A stretch of DNA of 64,000 bases from Neobacillus mesonae (GCF_001636315.1 NZ_KV440949.1:2533203-2597202); one strand, 5' to 3'; counted from the first letter of the stretch, positions 17,302 through 26,626 are shown. The notes: generated by a model from the letters alone, not told the origin. Numbers and translations are program-made.

Positions 17302-18264
17302 CTATCCAATAGAAATCATCCGATCAATGGCTAACTTTGCCTTCTTGGCTGTTTCTGGCGGAACGGTAATGACATGTTTGTTTTCTTTTAAAGCTGCTAG
17401 CACCTTCTCGAGTGTGATCATTTTCATAAATGGACAAATGGCTTCTCGGTTGGCAGGGATGAATCGTTTGTCAGGGTTTTGTTTTTCCATCTGATGAATA
17501 ATTCCAACTTCTGTTGCCACAATAAATTCCGTCGCGCTTGAAGTTTTTGAATGCTTTAACATATTGCCAGTGGATAGAATATGCGTTTTCTCTTCAGGAA
17601 GCACACCTTCAGACATTAAGTACATGCTGGAGGTAGAACAGCCGCATTCCGGATGGACAAGCAGCTCAGCTTCCGGATACTGCGTGATGACCGTTTCAAC
17701 CTGATGGGGAGCAATCCCCGCATGAACATGACATTCCCCCATCCAAATATGCATATTTTCACGCCCGGTTTCCTTCTTCACAAAAGAACCTAGAAACATG
17801 TCTGGTAAAAACAGAATTTCTTGATCCTCCGGAATCGAACGGACAATATCTACCGCATTCGAAGAGGTGCAGCAATAATCGCTCTCTGCCTTCACATCAG
17901 CTGTTGTATTCACATAGGCAACGACCACGGCACCCGGGTGCTGCGCTTTCCATTCCCGCAGCTGGCTGGCAGTGATGGAGTCAGCTAGCGAACAGCCCGC
18001 CTCAAGGTCTGGCAGAAGAACTGTCTTCTCAGGGTTCAAGATGGCGGCCGTTTCTGCCATAAAGTGAACTCCGCAAAAAACAATGACCTCGGCATCGGTC
18101 GTTACCGCCGCGCGTGCCAGCGCCAGGGAATCGCCCAATACATCAGCAATATCCTGAATTTCCGGAAGCTCATAATTGTGGGCAAGCAGAACCGCATTAC
18201 GTTTTATCTTCCACTCTTGGATTTCTTCTATTAAACGGCTTTTCATTTCAGTAGTAACTGTCAT
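17302..18264 (-). CDS. nadA: Quinolinate synthase NadA
   Basis: This [4Fe-4S] enzyme condenses iminoaspartate with dihydroxyacetone phosphate to quinolinate. The roughly 320-residue product shows the family blocks NAVLLAHNYELPEIQDIADVL, VFCGVHFMAETAAILNP, LLVHPECGCSTSSM and EAICPFMKMI, with the three cluster-binding cysteines among them. ATG 18264 is chosen over ATG 18282 because AAAGGA lies about 8 nt before it. It is last in nadB-nadC-nadA and separated from nadC by a 21-bp repeat array. Expression should follow the nadB promoter. Confidence 0.93.
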   Translation of the reverse strand: MTVTTEMKSRLIEEIQEWKIKRNAVLLAHNYELPEIQDIADVLGDSLALARAAVTTDAEVIVFCGVHFMAETAAILNPEKTVLLPDLEAGCSLADSITASQLREWKAQHPGAVVVAYVNTTADVKAESDYCCTSSNAVDIVRSIPEDQEILFLPDMFLGSFVKKETGRENMHIWMGECHVHAGIAPHQVETVITQYPEAELLVHPECGCSTSSMYLMSEGVLPEEKTHILSTGNMLKHSKTSSATEFIVATEVGIIHQMEKQNPDKRFIPANREAICPFMKMITLEKVLAALKENKHVITVPPETAKKAKLAIDRMISIG

Positions 18265-18302
18265 ATGAACGTTCCTTTCCATTTAGATTTAGCCGACTTT
18301 GC

Positions 18303-18410
18303 GTTATATCGGCGATTTCTTCGCTTTTATCAGCGAATTTATGGTACTTATCAGCGAATTGACTACCTTTATCGGCGAATCTAAACCGTTTATCAGCGAA
18401 TTGAGATTTG
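18303..18410. repeat. Tandem array, five units of exactly 21 bp, between nadC and nadA
   Basis: The core ATC(A/G)GCGA recurs at 18308, 18329, 18350, 18371 and 18392, always 21 bp apart. In most units a 12-13 nt conserved block (TTATCAGCGAATT) alternates with about 8 variable bases. The array occupies almost the whole nadC-nadA gap and is transcribed with the operon. Confidence 0.85.
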
Positions 18411-18419
18411 CATCCTGCT

Positions 18420-19256
18420 TCAGCTGAGCAAAACCTTCACACTTATATCAAGCGCCTTATAGGAATGAGTTAAAAAGCCAAGTGATATATAATCAACACC
18501 CGTATCACGGAAGGACGCCAAATTACTTAACTTGATTCCGCCGGACGCTTCCGTTATTACATGTTCAGGAACTAATTCAATCAATTCCTTTATTTCATCC
18601 GGAGTACGGTTATCAAACATGATAATATCTGCGCCTGCTTCCACTGCTTCCAAAACCTGTTCTTTCGTCTCCGTTTCCACTTCAATTTTCACCATATGTC
18701 CGGCATTTTCCCGAACCAGCTCAACCGCATGCTTAATTGAGCCGGCAAAGGAAATATGATTATCTTTAATCATTACCCCATCATATAGCCCAAAACGGTG
18801 ATTAAAACCGCCGCCGCAGCGTACTGCGTATTTTTCCAGCATTCGCAGCCCCGGTGTTGTTTTTCTCGTATCGCAAATCCTTGTATGAGATGAGTCAAGC
18901 GTCTCTACCGCCTGACGGGTCAAAGCGGCGATACCGCTCAACCGTTGAACCAGGTTAAGAATCACTCTCTCTCCCTTTAGCAAATCGGAAATCCTCCCGG
19001 CGGCAACAGCAAATTGCTGCCCTGCCTCAATGACCGCACCGTCGCGGGTAAAAAGCTCCACTTCAATTTGCGAATTTAACAGTTCAAAGCCTGTTTTAAT
19101 CACTTCTTCCCCGCAAAAAACCCCATTTTCCTTTGCCAGAAAGACAATTTTCCCGTTCGTATCCTCTGGAAAAATAAAATCTGTCGTTAAATCTCCTTCG
19201 CCAATGTCTTCGATAAAAAATTGCTCAATTGACGAGCGCAGTTTCAGCTTGTTCAT
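18420..19256 (-). CDS. nadC: Nicotinate-nucleotide pyrophosphorylase (carboxylating) NadC
   Basis: The 278-residue protein converts quinolinate and PRPP to nicotinate mononucleotide. Family signatures include EDIGEGDLTTDFIF near the N-terminus, RLSGIAALTRQAVE, CDTRKTTPGLRMLEKYAVRCGG, HRFGLYDGVMIKDNHI and the C-terminal EASGGIKLSNLASF. ATG 19256 lies within the end of nadB, overlapping by 32 bp, so translation is probably coupled. Length is normal for the family. Confidence 0.94.
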   Translation of the reverse strand: MNKLKLRSSIEQFFIEDIGEGDLTTDFIFPEDTNGKIVFLAKENGVFCGEEVIKTGFELLNSQIEVELFTRDGAVIEAGQQFAVAAGRISDLLKGERVILNLVQRLSGIAALTRQAVETLDSSHTRICDTRKTTPGLRMLEKYAVRCGGGFNHRFGLYDGVMIKDNHISFAGSIKHAVELVRENAGHMVKIEVETETKEQVLEAVEAGADIIMFDNRTPDEIKELIELVPEHVITEASGGIKLSNLASFRDTGVDYISLGFLTHSYKALDISVKVLLS

Positions 19257-20808
19257 GTTTCACCATCACTTCCCCTTTGCGCTTATGAATGATCGTTTCC
19301 CTACACCAATTTTCATCTTCATTTGGAAAATCACTGCGGTAATGGCCGCCGCGGCTTTCCGAACGGTGCCATGCCGCATCCGTTATAAGGTAAGCAGTGA
19401 TATACATAAAAATAGCGTTAATATCTTCAATTGAATAAGAGTCTAGCTCTATAAAGGCATTTAGATGTAATTGCTGGAGCCAATTTTTCTGATCTTCCAA
19501 AAGCTCTTTAGAACGAACAATGCCAACCATTTTCATCATCCGCTCCTTAAGAACTTGTACATCAGGAAGGACTGACTTTTTTTCTTGAACGGGCTGGATA
19601 GGTTTAGGAACACGGTGCCTGACACCCAATGTTTTTTCCATATTTTTATTGATCCACTGTGACAGCCTTTTCCCTTGATAAAGGCCTTCTAATAACGAAT
19701 TGCTGGCCAGGCGGTTGGCTCCATGAAGACCCGTACACGCTGCCTCCCCTATCGCAAACAGTCCATTGATGGATGTACGCCCAATCAGATCTGTCTTAAT
19801 GCCGCCCATTGAAAAATGACTCCCTGGAACAACCGGAATTCTCCCTTCCAATAGATTCACTCCGTTGTATTCGCAAATAGCGGTTATCGAAGGGAACCTC
19901 TGTTTAAAATCGCGAATGGCACTGATGTCTAAATAAACGTCCTGCCCCTTTTCGGTATAATTAAAAATTGTCTGTGAGACAACATGTCTTGGGGCAAGGT
20001 CTTTCATAGGATGGACTCCTTCCATAATCGGGGTTCCATCTGCGGTTACTAAAACCGCGCCTTCCCCTCTAACAGCCTCAGAAATCAATCCTTTTGTTTC
20101 CCCATTTTTATATAGTAGCGTTGGGTGGAACTGAATAAATTCCATGTCGGAAATTTCAGCACCGGCTAAGTAAGCCATCGCTATCCCGTCGCCGGTAACC
20201 GTTGGCGCTCCGGAAGAATAACTATATAGCTGGCCGCAGCCGCCGGTCGCAAGGACAACATACTCACCATAGAAATGGCGGATTGTACCGTCCCCGCTTT
20301 TCGCTTTGACACCAATGCATCGCTTCTGTTTCTGATCGAGGATTAGCTGGTAAGCAAAAGTATTTTCTTCCATCCTTATATTGTCTGTTAAATTACGAAT
20401 TAAGTAATCTATGAGATTTTTCCCTGTTGCATCGCCGCCGCTATGAACAATTCGTTTCTCACTATGTGCACCTTCAAGACCAAGAAGGAGGTTTCCGTCT
20501 TCGGTCTGATCAAAAATATTACCTTCTTTTGAAAGCTCTTGAATCAGCAGAGGTGCCTCGTTCAAGATTTCACGAACGATTTCCTCATCATTATGAAATC
20601 TTCCTGCTTCAAGGGTGTCGGCGAAATGCTTCGAAGGGTCATCATGAATTCCGATGGCAGCGGCAATCCCGCCCTGTGCCATGTAGGAATTTGTATTCTT
20701 TATAAATGACTTTGTGAGAATCCTCACATTTTTATCTTGACTAATGAGAGTGGCCAGTCTTAATGCCGCAACCCCGCTGCCAATAATCAAAACATCATCC
20801 ATTTCCAT
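19225..20808 (-). CDS. nadB: L-aspartate oxidase NadB
   Basis: The 527-residue flavoprotein oxidises L-aspartate to iminoaspartate, the first step of de novo NAD synthesis. It has an N-terminal FAD-binding motif (VLIIGSGVAALRLATLIS), the SYMAQGGIAAA block, GGCGQLYSYSSGAPTVTGDG, HPMKDLAPRHVVSQ and GANRLASNSLLEGL, and a C-terminal helical domain. ATG 20808 has GTGAGGTG six nt upstream, and an in-frame GTG at 20817 is less likely. The linker TLGVRHRVPKP before the C-terminal domain is encoded by one arm of the GGTGTCAGGCACC repeat (19614-19627). An NiaR-like site lies upstream. Confidence 0.92.
   Translation of the reverse strand: MEMDDVLIIGSGVAALRLATLISQDKNVRILTKSFIKNTNSYMAQGGIAAAIGIHDDPSKHFADTLEAGRFHNDEEIVREILNEAPLLIQELSKEGNIFDQTEDGNLLLGLEGAHSEKRIVHSGGDATGKNLIDYLIRNLTDNIRMEENTFAYQLILDQKQKRCIGVKAKSGDGTIRHFYGEYVVLATGGCGQLYSYSSGAPTVTGDGIAMAYLAGAEISDMEFIQFHPTLLYKNGETKGLISEAVRGEGAVLVTADGTPIMEGVHPMKDLAPRHVVSQTIFNYTEKGQDVYLDISAIRDFKQRFPSITAICEYNGVNLLEGRIPVVPGSHFSMGGIKTDLIGRTSINGLFAIGEAACTGLHGANRLASNSLLEGLYQGKRLSQWINKNMEKTLGVRHRVPKPIQPVQEKKSVLPDVQVLKERMMKMVGIVRSKELLEDQKNWLQQLHLNAFIELDSYSIEDINAIFMYITAYLITDAAWHRSESRGGHYRSDFPNEDENWCRETIIHKRKGEVMVKHEQAETALVN
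19614..19627. repeat. One arm of the GGTGTCAGGCACC repeat inside nadB
   Basis: GGTGCCTGACACCC on the plus strand (GGGTGTCAGGCACC on the coding strand) is identical to the arm of the palindrome at 15960. Here it is read in frame as Gly-Val-Arg-His in a linker of NadB. Confidence 0.7.
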
Positions 20809-20831
20809 ATTAAGCACCTCACTTATTATTT

Positions 20832-20847
20832 ACAGGTGTCTTGACAT
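20832..20847. promoter_or_regulatory. Candidate NiaR (YrxA) operator before nadB
   Basis: ACAGGTGTCTTGACAT lies about 25 nt before the nadB start and resembles the ACAGGTGTC/TGACA-containing boxes of NiaR, the niacin-responsive repressor of nadBCA in B. subtilis. The assignment rests on my recall of the motif and the position. Confidence 0.45.
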
Positions 20848-20890
20848 ATATATTTACATATATTCATCCTAATTACAATACTTTTTTTAA

Positions 20891-20950
20891 ATGAGACATG
20901 GGGAAGATTTTCCCGCCTCCTGATGCAGGATAATCTTCCCCATGTCTCAT
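20891..20950. repeat. Dispersed palindrome overlapping the end of the SDR gene
   Basis: ATGAGACATGGGGAAGATT and AATCTTCCCCATGTCTCAT are perfect 19-nt arms. The right arm reaches into the SDR stop codon (20947-20949). It probably terminates the SDR gene, and lies between it and the nadB promoter. Confidence 0.75.
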
Positions 20951-21732
20951 AAAAGGGATTGGGCTCCGTCGATATAGATTTCGCTTCCTGTGATGTGGCT
21001 GGATTGGCTCGAGGCGAGGAAGAGGACAAGATCTGCGACTTGTTCGGGTGTTCCGGGACGGTCTTCTAAGGGCTGGTTTCCTTCGGGATAATCAATAGGG
21101 ATTTGTACTTTCTTTAATTTCTCTTTTTCTTTCCAGGTATTTTCGCCAATATTGGTGTCGATTGCACCCGGACAGATGATGTTTACCCTGATGCGGTAAT
21201 GGGCAAGCTCAAGGGCAGCCATTTTACCGAAACCCATCTGACCTATTTTAGAGGTACTGTAGGCCGACATGCCAATATTTCTAAAAATTCTATTTCCATT
21301 AATAGAGCTCGTAATGATTATGCTGCCGCCATCCTTTTTCAAATGAGGAATGGCATATTTTACGGTTAAAAACGTGCCTGTCAAATTATTGGAGATGGTT
21401 AAATTCCAATCTTCAGGCTTCATGTCCTCAATCGGCGTCACTTCGCCATTTATCCCTGCATTAGCAAAGACAACATCCAATCTTCCCCAGCGGTCCATCG
21501 TTTGTTTATAACAGAGCTCAACTTCCTCCAGCTCCGATACATTCGCCTCCAGCAGAAGGGCTTCGCCGCCCGCTGCTTCAATTTGCTTTTTCACTTCCTC
21601 AACGTTTTCTTTATGCAAATCTACTAAAGCAATCTTTCCGCCCTGTTCCGCAAGCCTAATCGCTGCCGCCTTTCCGATCCCTGAGCCCGCTCCTGTAACA
21701 AACGCTACCTGATTTTGCAGTAATTTCTCCAT
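20947..21732 (-). CDS. SDR family oxidoreductase
   Basis: The 261-residue classical short-chain dehydrogenase has the NAD(P) motif TGAGSGIG, NAG (ANAGING), catalytic Ser (IITSSING), YSTSK (Tyr-x-x-x-Lys) and C-terminal SSHITGSEIYIDGAQSLL. The acidic residue in LVDLHKEN suggests a preference for NAD. ATG 21732 is preceded by AAGGAGG 7 nt upstream, so the longer open frame to 21888 is not used. The substrate is unknown. A divergent MFS gene starts at 21903. Confidence 0.88.
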   Translation of the reverse strand: MEKLLQNQVAFVTGAGSGIGKAAAIRLAEQGGKIALVDLHKENVEEVKKQIEAAGGEALLLEANVSELEEVELCYKQTMDRWGRLDVVFANAGINGEVTPIEDMKPEDWNLTISNNLTGTFLTVKYAIPHLKKDGGSIIITSSINGNRIFRNIGMSAYSTSKIGQMGFGKMAALELAHYRIRVNIICPGAIDTNIGENTWKEKEKLKKVQIPIDYPEGNQPLEDRPGTPEQVADLVLFLASSQSSHITGSEIYIDGAQSLL

Positions 21733-21902
21733 TTTACAAAGCCTCCTTGATGATGATGTATATACTATATCCATCATGGAGGTTATTAAAACGAAAAAAT
21801 CTAACAAAAACAGCTTGCAAATCGCTCCAGAAACGGTGACTTTTCCGGTATTAGCGCGTGTAAGTTCGCCATGATATAATGCAAACATTGGGGGGAGAAA
21901 AT

Positions 21903-23048
21903 TTGAATATACAGCGCTGGATGAGCCAGCAGTTTTTTAGTTTTTACATAACTTGGGGTGTTTTCCTGCCCTATTGGACAGGGTGGATGATCTATACAAA
22001 AGGAATAACCATTTCACAGGCCAGCTTGATTATGAGCTTAGGACTGATGATACGGGGGCTTTCTACATTATTTGCCTTTCCTTACTTAGCGGAGAAACTC
22101 AGCAGTAAAACGCTGGTAAATGCAATGGCTATCGGCACGTTTATTACCATTCTCTGTTATATTCCGGCTGATTCCTATTCCAGCTTACTAGCAGTAACGT
22201 TACTGCTCAATATTTTTTATCCTACATTAATGCCTGCGTTAGACAGTGCGGCCGGTGTTCTTGTACAGAATAAGCAATTGAGGGATTACGGGAAGAGCCG
22301 CTCTTGGGGTTCCATTGGGTTTGTCGCGGCTGGCATGATCTTAACCTTCTTTACAGGCGCCCTGGGAGATATAGTGATTTTATGGGCATTGATACTCAGT
22401 ACAATGATCTTTATGTGTCTAGGTTTTGTGAAAACACCTGATATATTATCTCAAAAACCACAAGCGATTCAAACAGACAAAGCCAAGCTAAATTTATTTA
22501 GCATCAAACACATTGGTTTAGTGCTCATCATCGTCATTTTACTGCAGGCAGCACATGCTTCTTATTACAGTTATGGCTATATTTATTTACTAGATATCAA
22601 TGCTCCAAAATATTTAATTGGCCTCATTCTAAACATTGCCGTCATCGCAGAAATTATATTCTTTTCGATTGCTGACACAGCATTCCGAAAATATTCCATT
22701 GGCGCCTTACTGGCATTAGCCGCATTAGGTTCAACAGTTAGATGGGGCTTAATATATGCCTTTCCAAATGTCATCATGTTCTGTGTCGCCCAAACATTGC
22801 ATGCATTCTCATTTGCAATGGCACATTATGCCTTTATGAAATACTTAGTAAAAAATATCCCACATTCTCAAATCGCGAAGGCACAAGGAATTTACTCCGC
22901 CCTCGCACTTAGCTGGAGCACCGCTGTATTCACCATATTCGGCGGCTACTTATACGAAATTGAACCAAGGTACGCCTTTATCGGCATGATCATATGCACT
23001 GTGCCGGCACTGTTCTTAGCACTTATTTATCGGAGGTTAGATCACTAA
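21903..23048 (+). CDS. MFS transporter, 3-phenylpropionate/HcaT-like
   Basis: The 381-residue protein has about twelve hydrophobic spans. Its N-terminal YITWGVFLPYWTGWMIYTKG and the SRSWGSIGFVAAGMI block resemble the MFS_1-like/HcaT group, also called nucleoside-H+ symporter-like. TTG 21903 is chosen because GGGGGAG precedes it. The longer frame from ATG 21879 overlaps a TATAAT (21875-21880) that looks like the -10 element. The substrate cannot be told. A palindromic terminator separates it from the convergent serpin gene. Confidence 0.8.
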   Translation: MNIQRWMSQQFFSFYITWGVFLPYWTGWMIYTKGITISQASLIMSLGLMIRGLSTLFAFPYLAEKLSSKTLVNAMAIGTFITILCYIPADSYSSLLAVTLLLNIFYPTLMPALDSAAGVLVQNKQLRDYGKSRSWGSIGFVAAGMILTFFTGALGDIVILWALILSTMIFMCLGFVKTPDILSQKPQAIQTDKAKLNLFSIKHIGLVLIIVILLQAAHASYYSYGYIYLLDINAPKYLIGLILNIAVIAEIIFFSIADTAFRKYSIGALLALAALGSTVRWGLIYAFPNVIMFCVAQTLHAFSFAMAHYAFMKYLVKNIPHSQIAKAQGIYSALALSWSTAVFTIFGGYLYEIEPRYAFIGMIICTVPALFLALIYRRLDH

Positions 23049-23056
23049 AACAAAAC

Positions 23057-23106
23057 ATGAGGAGTATTCTTCTGCCTAATGAATAAGACCGAAGAACATC
23101 CCCCAT
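23057..23106. repeat. Degenerate dispersed palindrome between convergent genes
   Basis: ATGAGGAGTATTCTTC pairs imperfectly with GAAGAACATCCCCCAT, between the MFS and serpin gene ends. It has more mismatches than the other copies. Confidence 0.6.
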
Positions 23107-23109
23107 GCA

Positions 23110-24354
23110 TCATGGTTTTGAAATGGAACCGAGAAATAAGATGGTACCGGTTTCGTTATTTGTTATAGTTATGAAGAATGGACGATTGATTTCCATTTGG
23201 AAGGGACTGTCCATGGGTGCTGCCTTTGTATCCATTTTTACAGAGGTGGCGCCGGCTGCTTCTGACCCTTGTTCATCGACATTGATAAATGTTTTTTGTT
23301 TAACTTTATCAATCCAAACTGACCCTTTTGTTCCTTTAACCATTTTCGTAAAAACAGCCTTCTCATCATCAAATGCGGTCGTCATACCAAGCTTCACCAG
23401 TGCCTTACTCCATTCAGCGTCGTATTCTAACTGAAATTTCGGAAGCAGAACCGTTCCATCCTTTTCATTGAATTCAGCCTTCCATTTCTCCCAGTTATCA
23501 TTCGTAAGTCTTTTTCTAAACTCCTCTAAGCTAGACCCTTCCTTTGGGAGAAATACATACATGCTCATTTTTTCACCGGCATAAGGAAGAATCACCGCCT
23601 GGAAGTCCTCATTTTCCATATAGGCTAATTTCTCATGCAGCGTCATAAGAGGCTGCTCTTTCGTTGTGCCGTCCCCTAAATGAAATATCCGCTTCTTTGT
23701 ATGCTTAGGATCAAATTCATGCATCCAATCCCCTTTAAAATAAATTGCATTAATCAGGAAAGCTGCTGTATCGGGGTTTATTTCCTCATCAACAATTTTA
23801 GGTATTCTTCCATTCGTTGCTATTTCAACCCAGTTATTAATTATTTCTGGGGTTCTAGAACTATTTATGTCAACTTCTTGAATTTCGGCATTATAATAGT
23901 CGTGGACATTCTGAGCGAAATCATCCTGAAATTGTAACTGATTGTTTAACCAAATCGAGTTAGCAATCTCCAGCCGGCTATGCTTGAAATCATTTAGAAG
24001 CATTGACATTAAAGAAGCATTAGCTTTATTGAGCTGCTCTGCCTCGATTCCCTCCTTATAGAGAACCTTTGCCATTTCCTCTTTAGTAATCCCATCTGCC
24101 CCATTGTAGGCCATCGACAACGCGATTAATAAACTAGTAGGAGAAATAAATATATTGCCGTCTTTATTTGGCTCTGACTCCGGCAATATGTCAAACCCCA
24201 ATTGATTATTGGCGGAAATAATTGTCTGATAATCATCTTTGTTAAAAGCAGCATTGATTATGAATCCCGGACTCTCTTGGTTCTTCCCAATTACACTGAC
24301 AATGACCCCTGCCAAAATAATCATTACTATTATTGGAACAATGAACTTCTTCAA
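23110..24354 (-). CDS. Serpin (serine protease inhibitor), membrane-anchored or secreted
   Basis: The 414-residue protein has an N-terminal hydrophobic helix (FIVPIIVMIILAGVIVSVIG) followed by a full-length serpin fold: NIFISPTSLLIALSMAYNGA, SIWLNN, INAIYFKGDW, and the hinge DEQGSEAAGATSV leading to MEINRPFFITITNNETGTILFLGSI. The small-residue hinge (S-E-A-A-G-A-T) is the hallmark of inhibitory serpins. Counting from P17 Glu puts Lys at P1 (TKAAP), which predicts a trypsin-like target, though the P1 position is inferred. The start is TTG 24354. Serpins are uncommon in Bacillaceae. Confidence 0.92.
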   Translation of the reverse strand: MKKFIVPIIVMIILAGVIVSVIGKNQESPGFIINAAFNKDDYQTIISANNQLGFDILPESEPNKDGNIFISPTSLLIALSMAYNGADGITKEEMAKVLYKEGIEAEQLNKANASLMSMLLNDFKHSRLEIANSIWLNNQLQFQDDFAQNVHDYYNAEIQEVDINSSRTPEIINNWVEIATNGRIPKIVDEEINPDTAAFLINAIYFKGDWMHEFDPKHTKKRIFHLGDGTTKEQPLMTLHEKLAYMENEDFQAVILPYAGEKMSMYVFLPKEGSSLEEFRKRLTNDNWEKWKAEFNEKDGTVLLPKFQLEYDAEWSKALVKLGMTTAFDDEKAVFTKMVKGTKGSVWIDKVKQKTFINVDEQGSEAAGATSVKMDTKAAPMDSPFQMEINRPFFITITNNETGTILFLGSISKP

Positions 24355-24532
24355 TCCACCACCGCCTTTACTTTATTAGACTTGGAGAAGCAAAAAAATG
24401 TTTCAGCTGAAGTGGTTACAATCCTGTAGTGGGAAAATAAAGATCTAATTTTAATAAGTCCTTTCCAAACGGCGGAAGAAACATATACATATACGAAGAT
24501 CTAAATATTGACAATAGAGAGGAGGAATATCA

Positions 24533-24982
24533 ATGCCGAGCGGAATGCATCAAGTTGAGGTAGGGGTACCGATTCATAAGGTTTGGAATTTTGTTAAGAA
24601 TATGGATAACTGGGCTCCACTTATTCCCGGATATATTCAACATCGGAGATTTACTAACCGTCAATCCACCTGGGAATTTTATAGTAACATTGGATTCATT
24701 AAAAAAAGGATTAATCTGATGGTCACAATAAAAGAATGGATTGAACCGACAAAGGTTACTTTTGATTTAAAGGGGACCAATGAAAAACTTTCAGGCAGCG
24801 GCTATTTCCTGGCTGAAGCAATCGATCAAAACAAAACAAGAATAACAGGTTATCTTGATATGACTGCGGGCGGTGCAACTGGGCCATTGGTTAATACGTT
24901 TTTAAAATCCTATCTGCCTAGGGTAACAGAACAAATCACCATCGCAATCGCCACAAAATTAGAGGAGCTTAATAAATCTTAA
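24533..24982 (+). CDS. CoxG/SRPBCC family protein
   Basis: The 149-residue protein of the START/Bet v1-like SRPBCC superfamily begins MPSGMHQVEVGVPIHKVWNF, close to the CoxG (CO dehydrogenase subunit G) signature in which a helix-grip fold starts with VPxxxVWxFV. GAGGAGG lies before ATG 24533. These proteins bind hydrophobic ligands, and the specific role is unknown. No CO dehydrogenase genes are nearby. A perfect palindrome follows the stop. Confidence 0.75.
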   Translation: MPSGMHQVEVGVPIHKVWNFVKNMDNWAPLIPGYIQHRRFTNRQSTWEFYSNIGFIKKRINLMVTIKEWIEPTKVTFDLKGTNEKLSGSGYFLAEAIDQNKTRITGYLDMTAGGATGPLVNTFLKSYLPRVTEQITIAIATKLEELNKS

Positions 24983-24985
24983 AAA

Positions 24986-25029
24986 GGGGTCAGTCCCCCG
25001 ATGCTTTAAAGCATCGGGGGACTGACCCC
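24986..25029. repeat. Perfect palindrome (GGGGTCAGTCCCC type), bidirectional terminator
   Basis: GGGGTCAGTCCCCCGATGCT and AGCATCGGGGGACTGACCCC are perfect arms, flanked by A and T runs, between the convergent CoxG-like and mqo genes. Confidence 0.85.
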
Positions 25030-25037
25030 AAAAGTTA

Positions 25038-26573
25038 TTAAACAAGTACAGCTTCTCTTTCTCTTTCCAATTTATAGTTTTCCTTCTTGCCTTCGCTTAG
25101 TTTAAGCGCTTCTGCTGTTGAAGCGTGAAGCTCGTAGAAAAGATCAGGGTTTTTCACGAGTGATACACCATAAGAAGGAATCATTTCTTTTAATTTAGGT
25201 TCCCACTCTTCCATATACTGCGGGAAGCATTTATTGATTACCTGAAGCATAACGTGAACGGCTGTTGAAGCACCTGGTGAAGCTCCGAGCAAAGCAGCAA
25301 CCGTACCCTCAGCCCCCGTAATGACTTCCGTACCAAATTGAAGTGTTCCTTTGCCGCCAGCTTCCGTATCTTTAATAACTTGGACACGCTGACCTGCTAC
25401 TACAATATCCCAATCCTCACTTTTGGCGTTCGGAATAAATTCACGTAACTCTTCAATTCGTTGTTCTTTCGATAACATCAGCTGCTGGATCAAGTATTTT
25501 GTTAATGGGATGTTTTTCGCCCCTGCGGCCAGCATCGTAAAGACGTTATTTGGCTTCACAGAACCTATTAAATCCATATTTGAACCAGTTTTTAAGAATT
25601 TTGGCGAGAAGCCCGCAAACGGTCCAAATAGCAGTGATTTTTTGTCATCAATAAATCGTGTATCCAGATGCGGTACAGACATTGGAGGTGCACCAACTGC
25701 GGCTTTGCCGTAAACCTTTGCATGATGCTTCTCAACAACATCCGGATTGTTACATACTAGGAATAATCCGCTTACCGGGAATCCTCCAATATGCTTACTT
25801 TCAGGAATACCTGTTTTCTGCAATAGTGGCAAGGAGCCGCCGCCGCCGCCGATAAAGACAAATTTGGCGGTATGACGTTCGATGGAACCAGTGTCCATAT
25901 TCCACACTTTCAATTCCCAATAACCGTCACTGGTACGTTTAATATCTTCCACTTGATGTTTGTATTTGACTTCAACGTTTTGTTGCTTTAAATGATCAAT
26001 CAAAATACGCGTTAAAGCGCCAAAGTTAACGTCCGTTCCTGAGTCAATTTTGGTAGCCGCTATAGGCTCCGTTGTGGTCCGGCCTTCCATAATAAGCGGA
26101 ATCCATTCCTGCAGTTTTTTCGGGTCTTCGGAAAATTCCATCCCTTCAAATAAAGGGTTGTTCGTAAGCGCCTCATAACGCTTTTTCAAGAACGTTACAT
26201 TTGTTTCCCCTTGTACTAAACTCATATGAGGCAGCGGTCTGATAAAGTCCTGTGGATTTTGAATCAGATTGCTGTTTACAAGATACGACCAAAATTGTCT
26301 TGAAACCTGGAACTGTTCATTAATATTTATAGCCTTGCTAATGTCTATAGATCCGTCTGGTTTTTCGACGGTGTAGTTAAGCTCGCACAGAGCAGAGTGT
26401 CCCGTTCCCGCATTATTCCACTCATTAGAGCTTTCCTCTCCTGCGGATTCGAGTTTCTCAAACACTGTTATTTTCCATTCTGGCACTAATTCTTTCAAGA
26501 GTGTCCCCAAAGTCGCACTCATGATTCCGGCACCAATTAAGATAACATCTGTTGTTGTTTGTCCGTTACTCAT
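25038..26573 (-). CDS. mqo: Malate:quinone oxidoreductase
   Basis: The 511-residue FAD enzyme of the membrane periphery oxidises malate to oxaloacetate and reduces quinone. Signatures: [104 protein letters not shown] (positions about 295-322) and [13 protein letters not shown] 26573 (MSNGQTTTD) fits relatives better than ATG 26582, and both are in frame. It is a single gene with a long upstream region (26574-26883) that holds a cre-like site and nothing else I recognise. Confidence 0.93.
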   Translation of the reverse strand: MSNGQTTTDVILIGAGIMSATLGTLLKELVPEWKITVFEKLESAGEESSNEWNNAGTGHSALCELNYTVEKPDGSIDISKAININEQFQVSRQFWSYLVNSNLIQNPQDFIRPLPHMSLVQGETNVTFLKKRYEALTNNPLFEGMEFSEDPKKLQEWIPLIMEGRTTTEPIAATKIDSGTDVNFGALTRILIDHLKQQNVEVKYKHQVEDIKRTSDGYWELKVWNMDTGSIERHTAKFVFIGGGGGSLPLLQKTGIPESKHIGGFPVSGLFLVCNNPDVVEKHHAKVYGKAAVGAPPMSVPHLDTRFIDDKKSLLFGPFAGFSPKFLKTGSNMDLIGSVKPNNVFTMLAAGAKNIPLTKYLIQQLMLSKEQRIEELREFIPNAKSEDWDIVVAGQRVQVIKDTEAGGKGTLQFGTEVITGAEGTVAALLGASPGASTAVHVMLQVINKCFPQYMEEWEPKLKEMIPSYGVSLVKNPDLFYELHASTAEALKLSEGKKENYKLEREREAVLV

Positions 26574-26612
26574 TTTTCCCATCCCTTATACCCCTAAGAT
26601 TTGCAGAAAGGA

Positions 26613-26626
26613 TGTAAGCGCTCCTG
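26613..26626. promoter_or_regulatory. Partial cre-like site upstream of mqo
   Basis: TGTAAGCGCTCCTG has the TGTAAGCGCT half of a CcpA catabolite-responsive element, but the last bases diverge. It lies 40 bp before the mqo start, where CcpA could repress. This is weak evidence. Confidence 0.3.

Noticed and set aside
18303..18410. CRISPR-like mini array
   Set aside because: The blocks are 13 nt and the gaps 8 nt, far below CRISPR sizes, and no cas genes are near.
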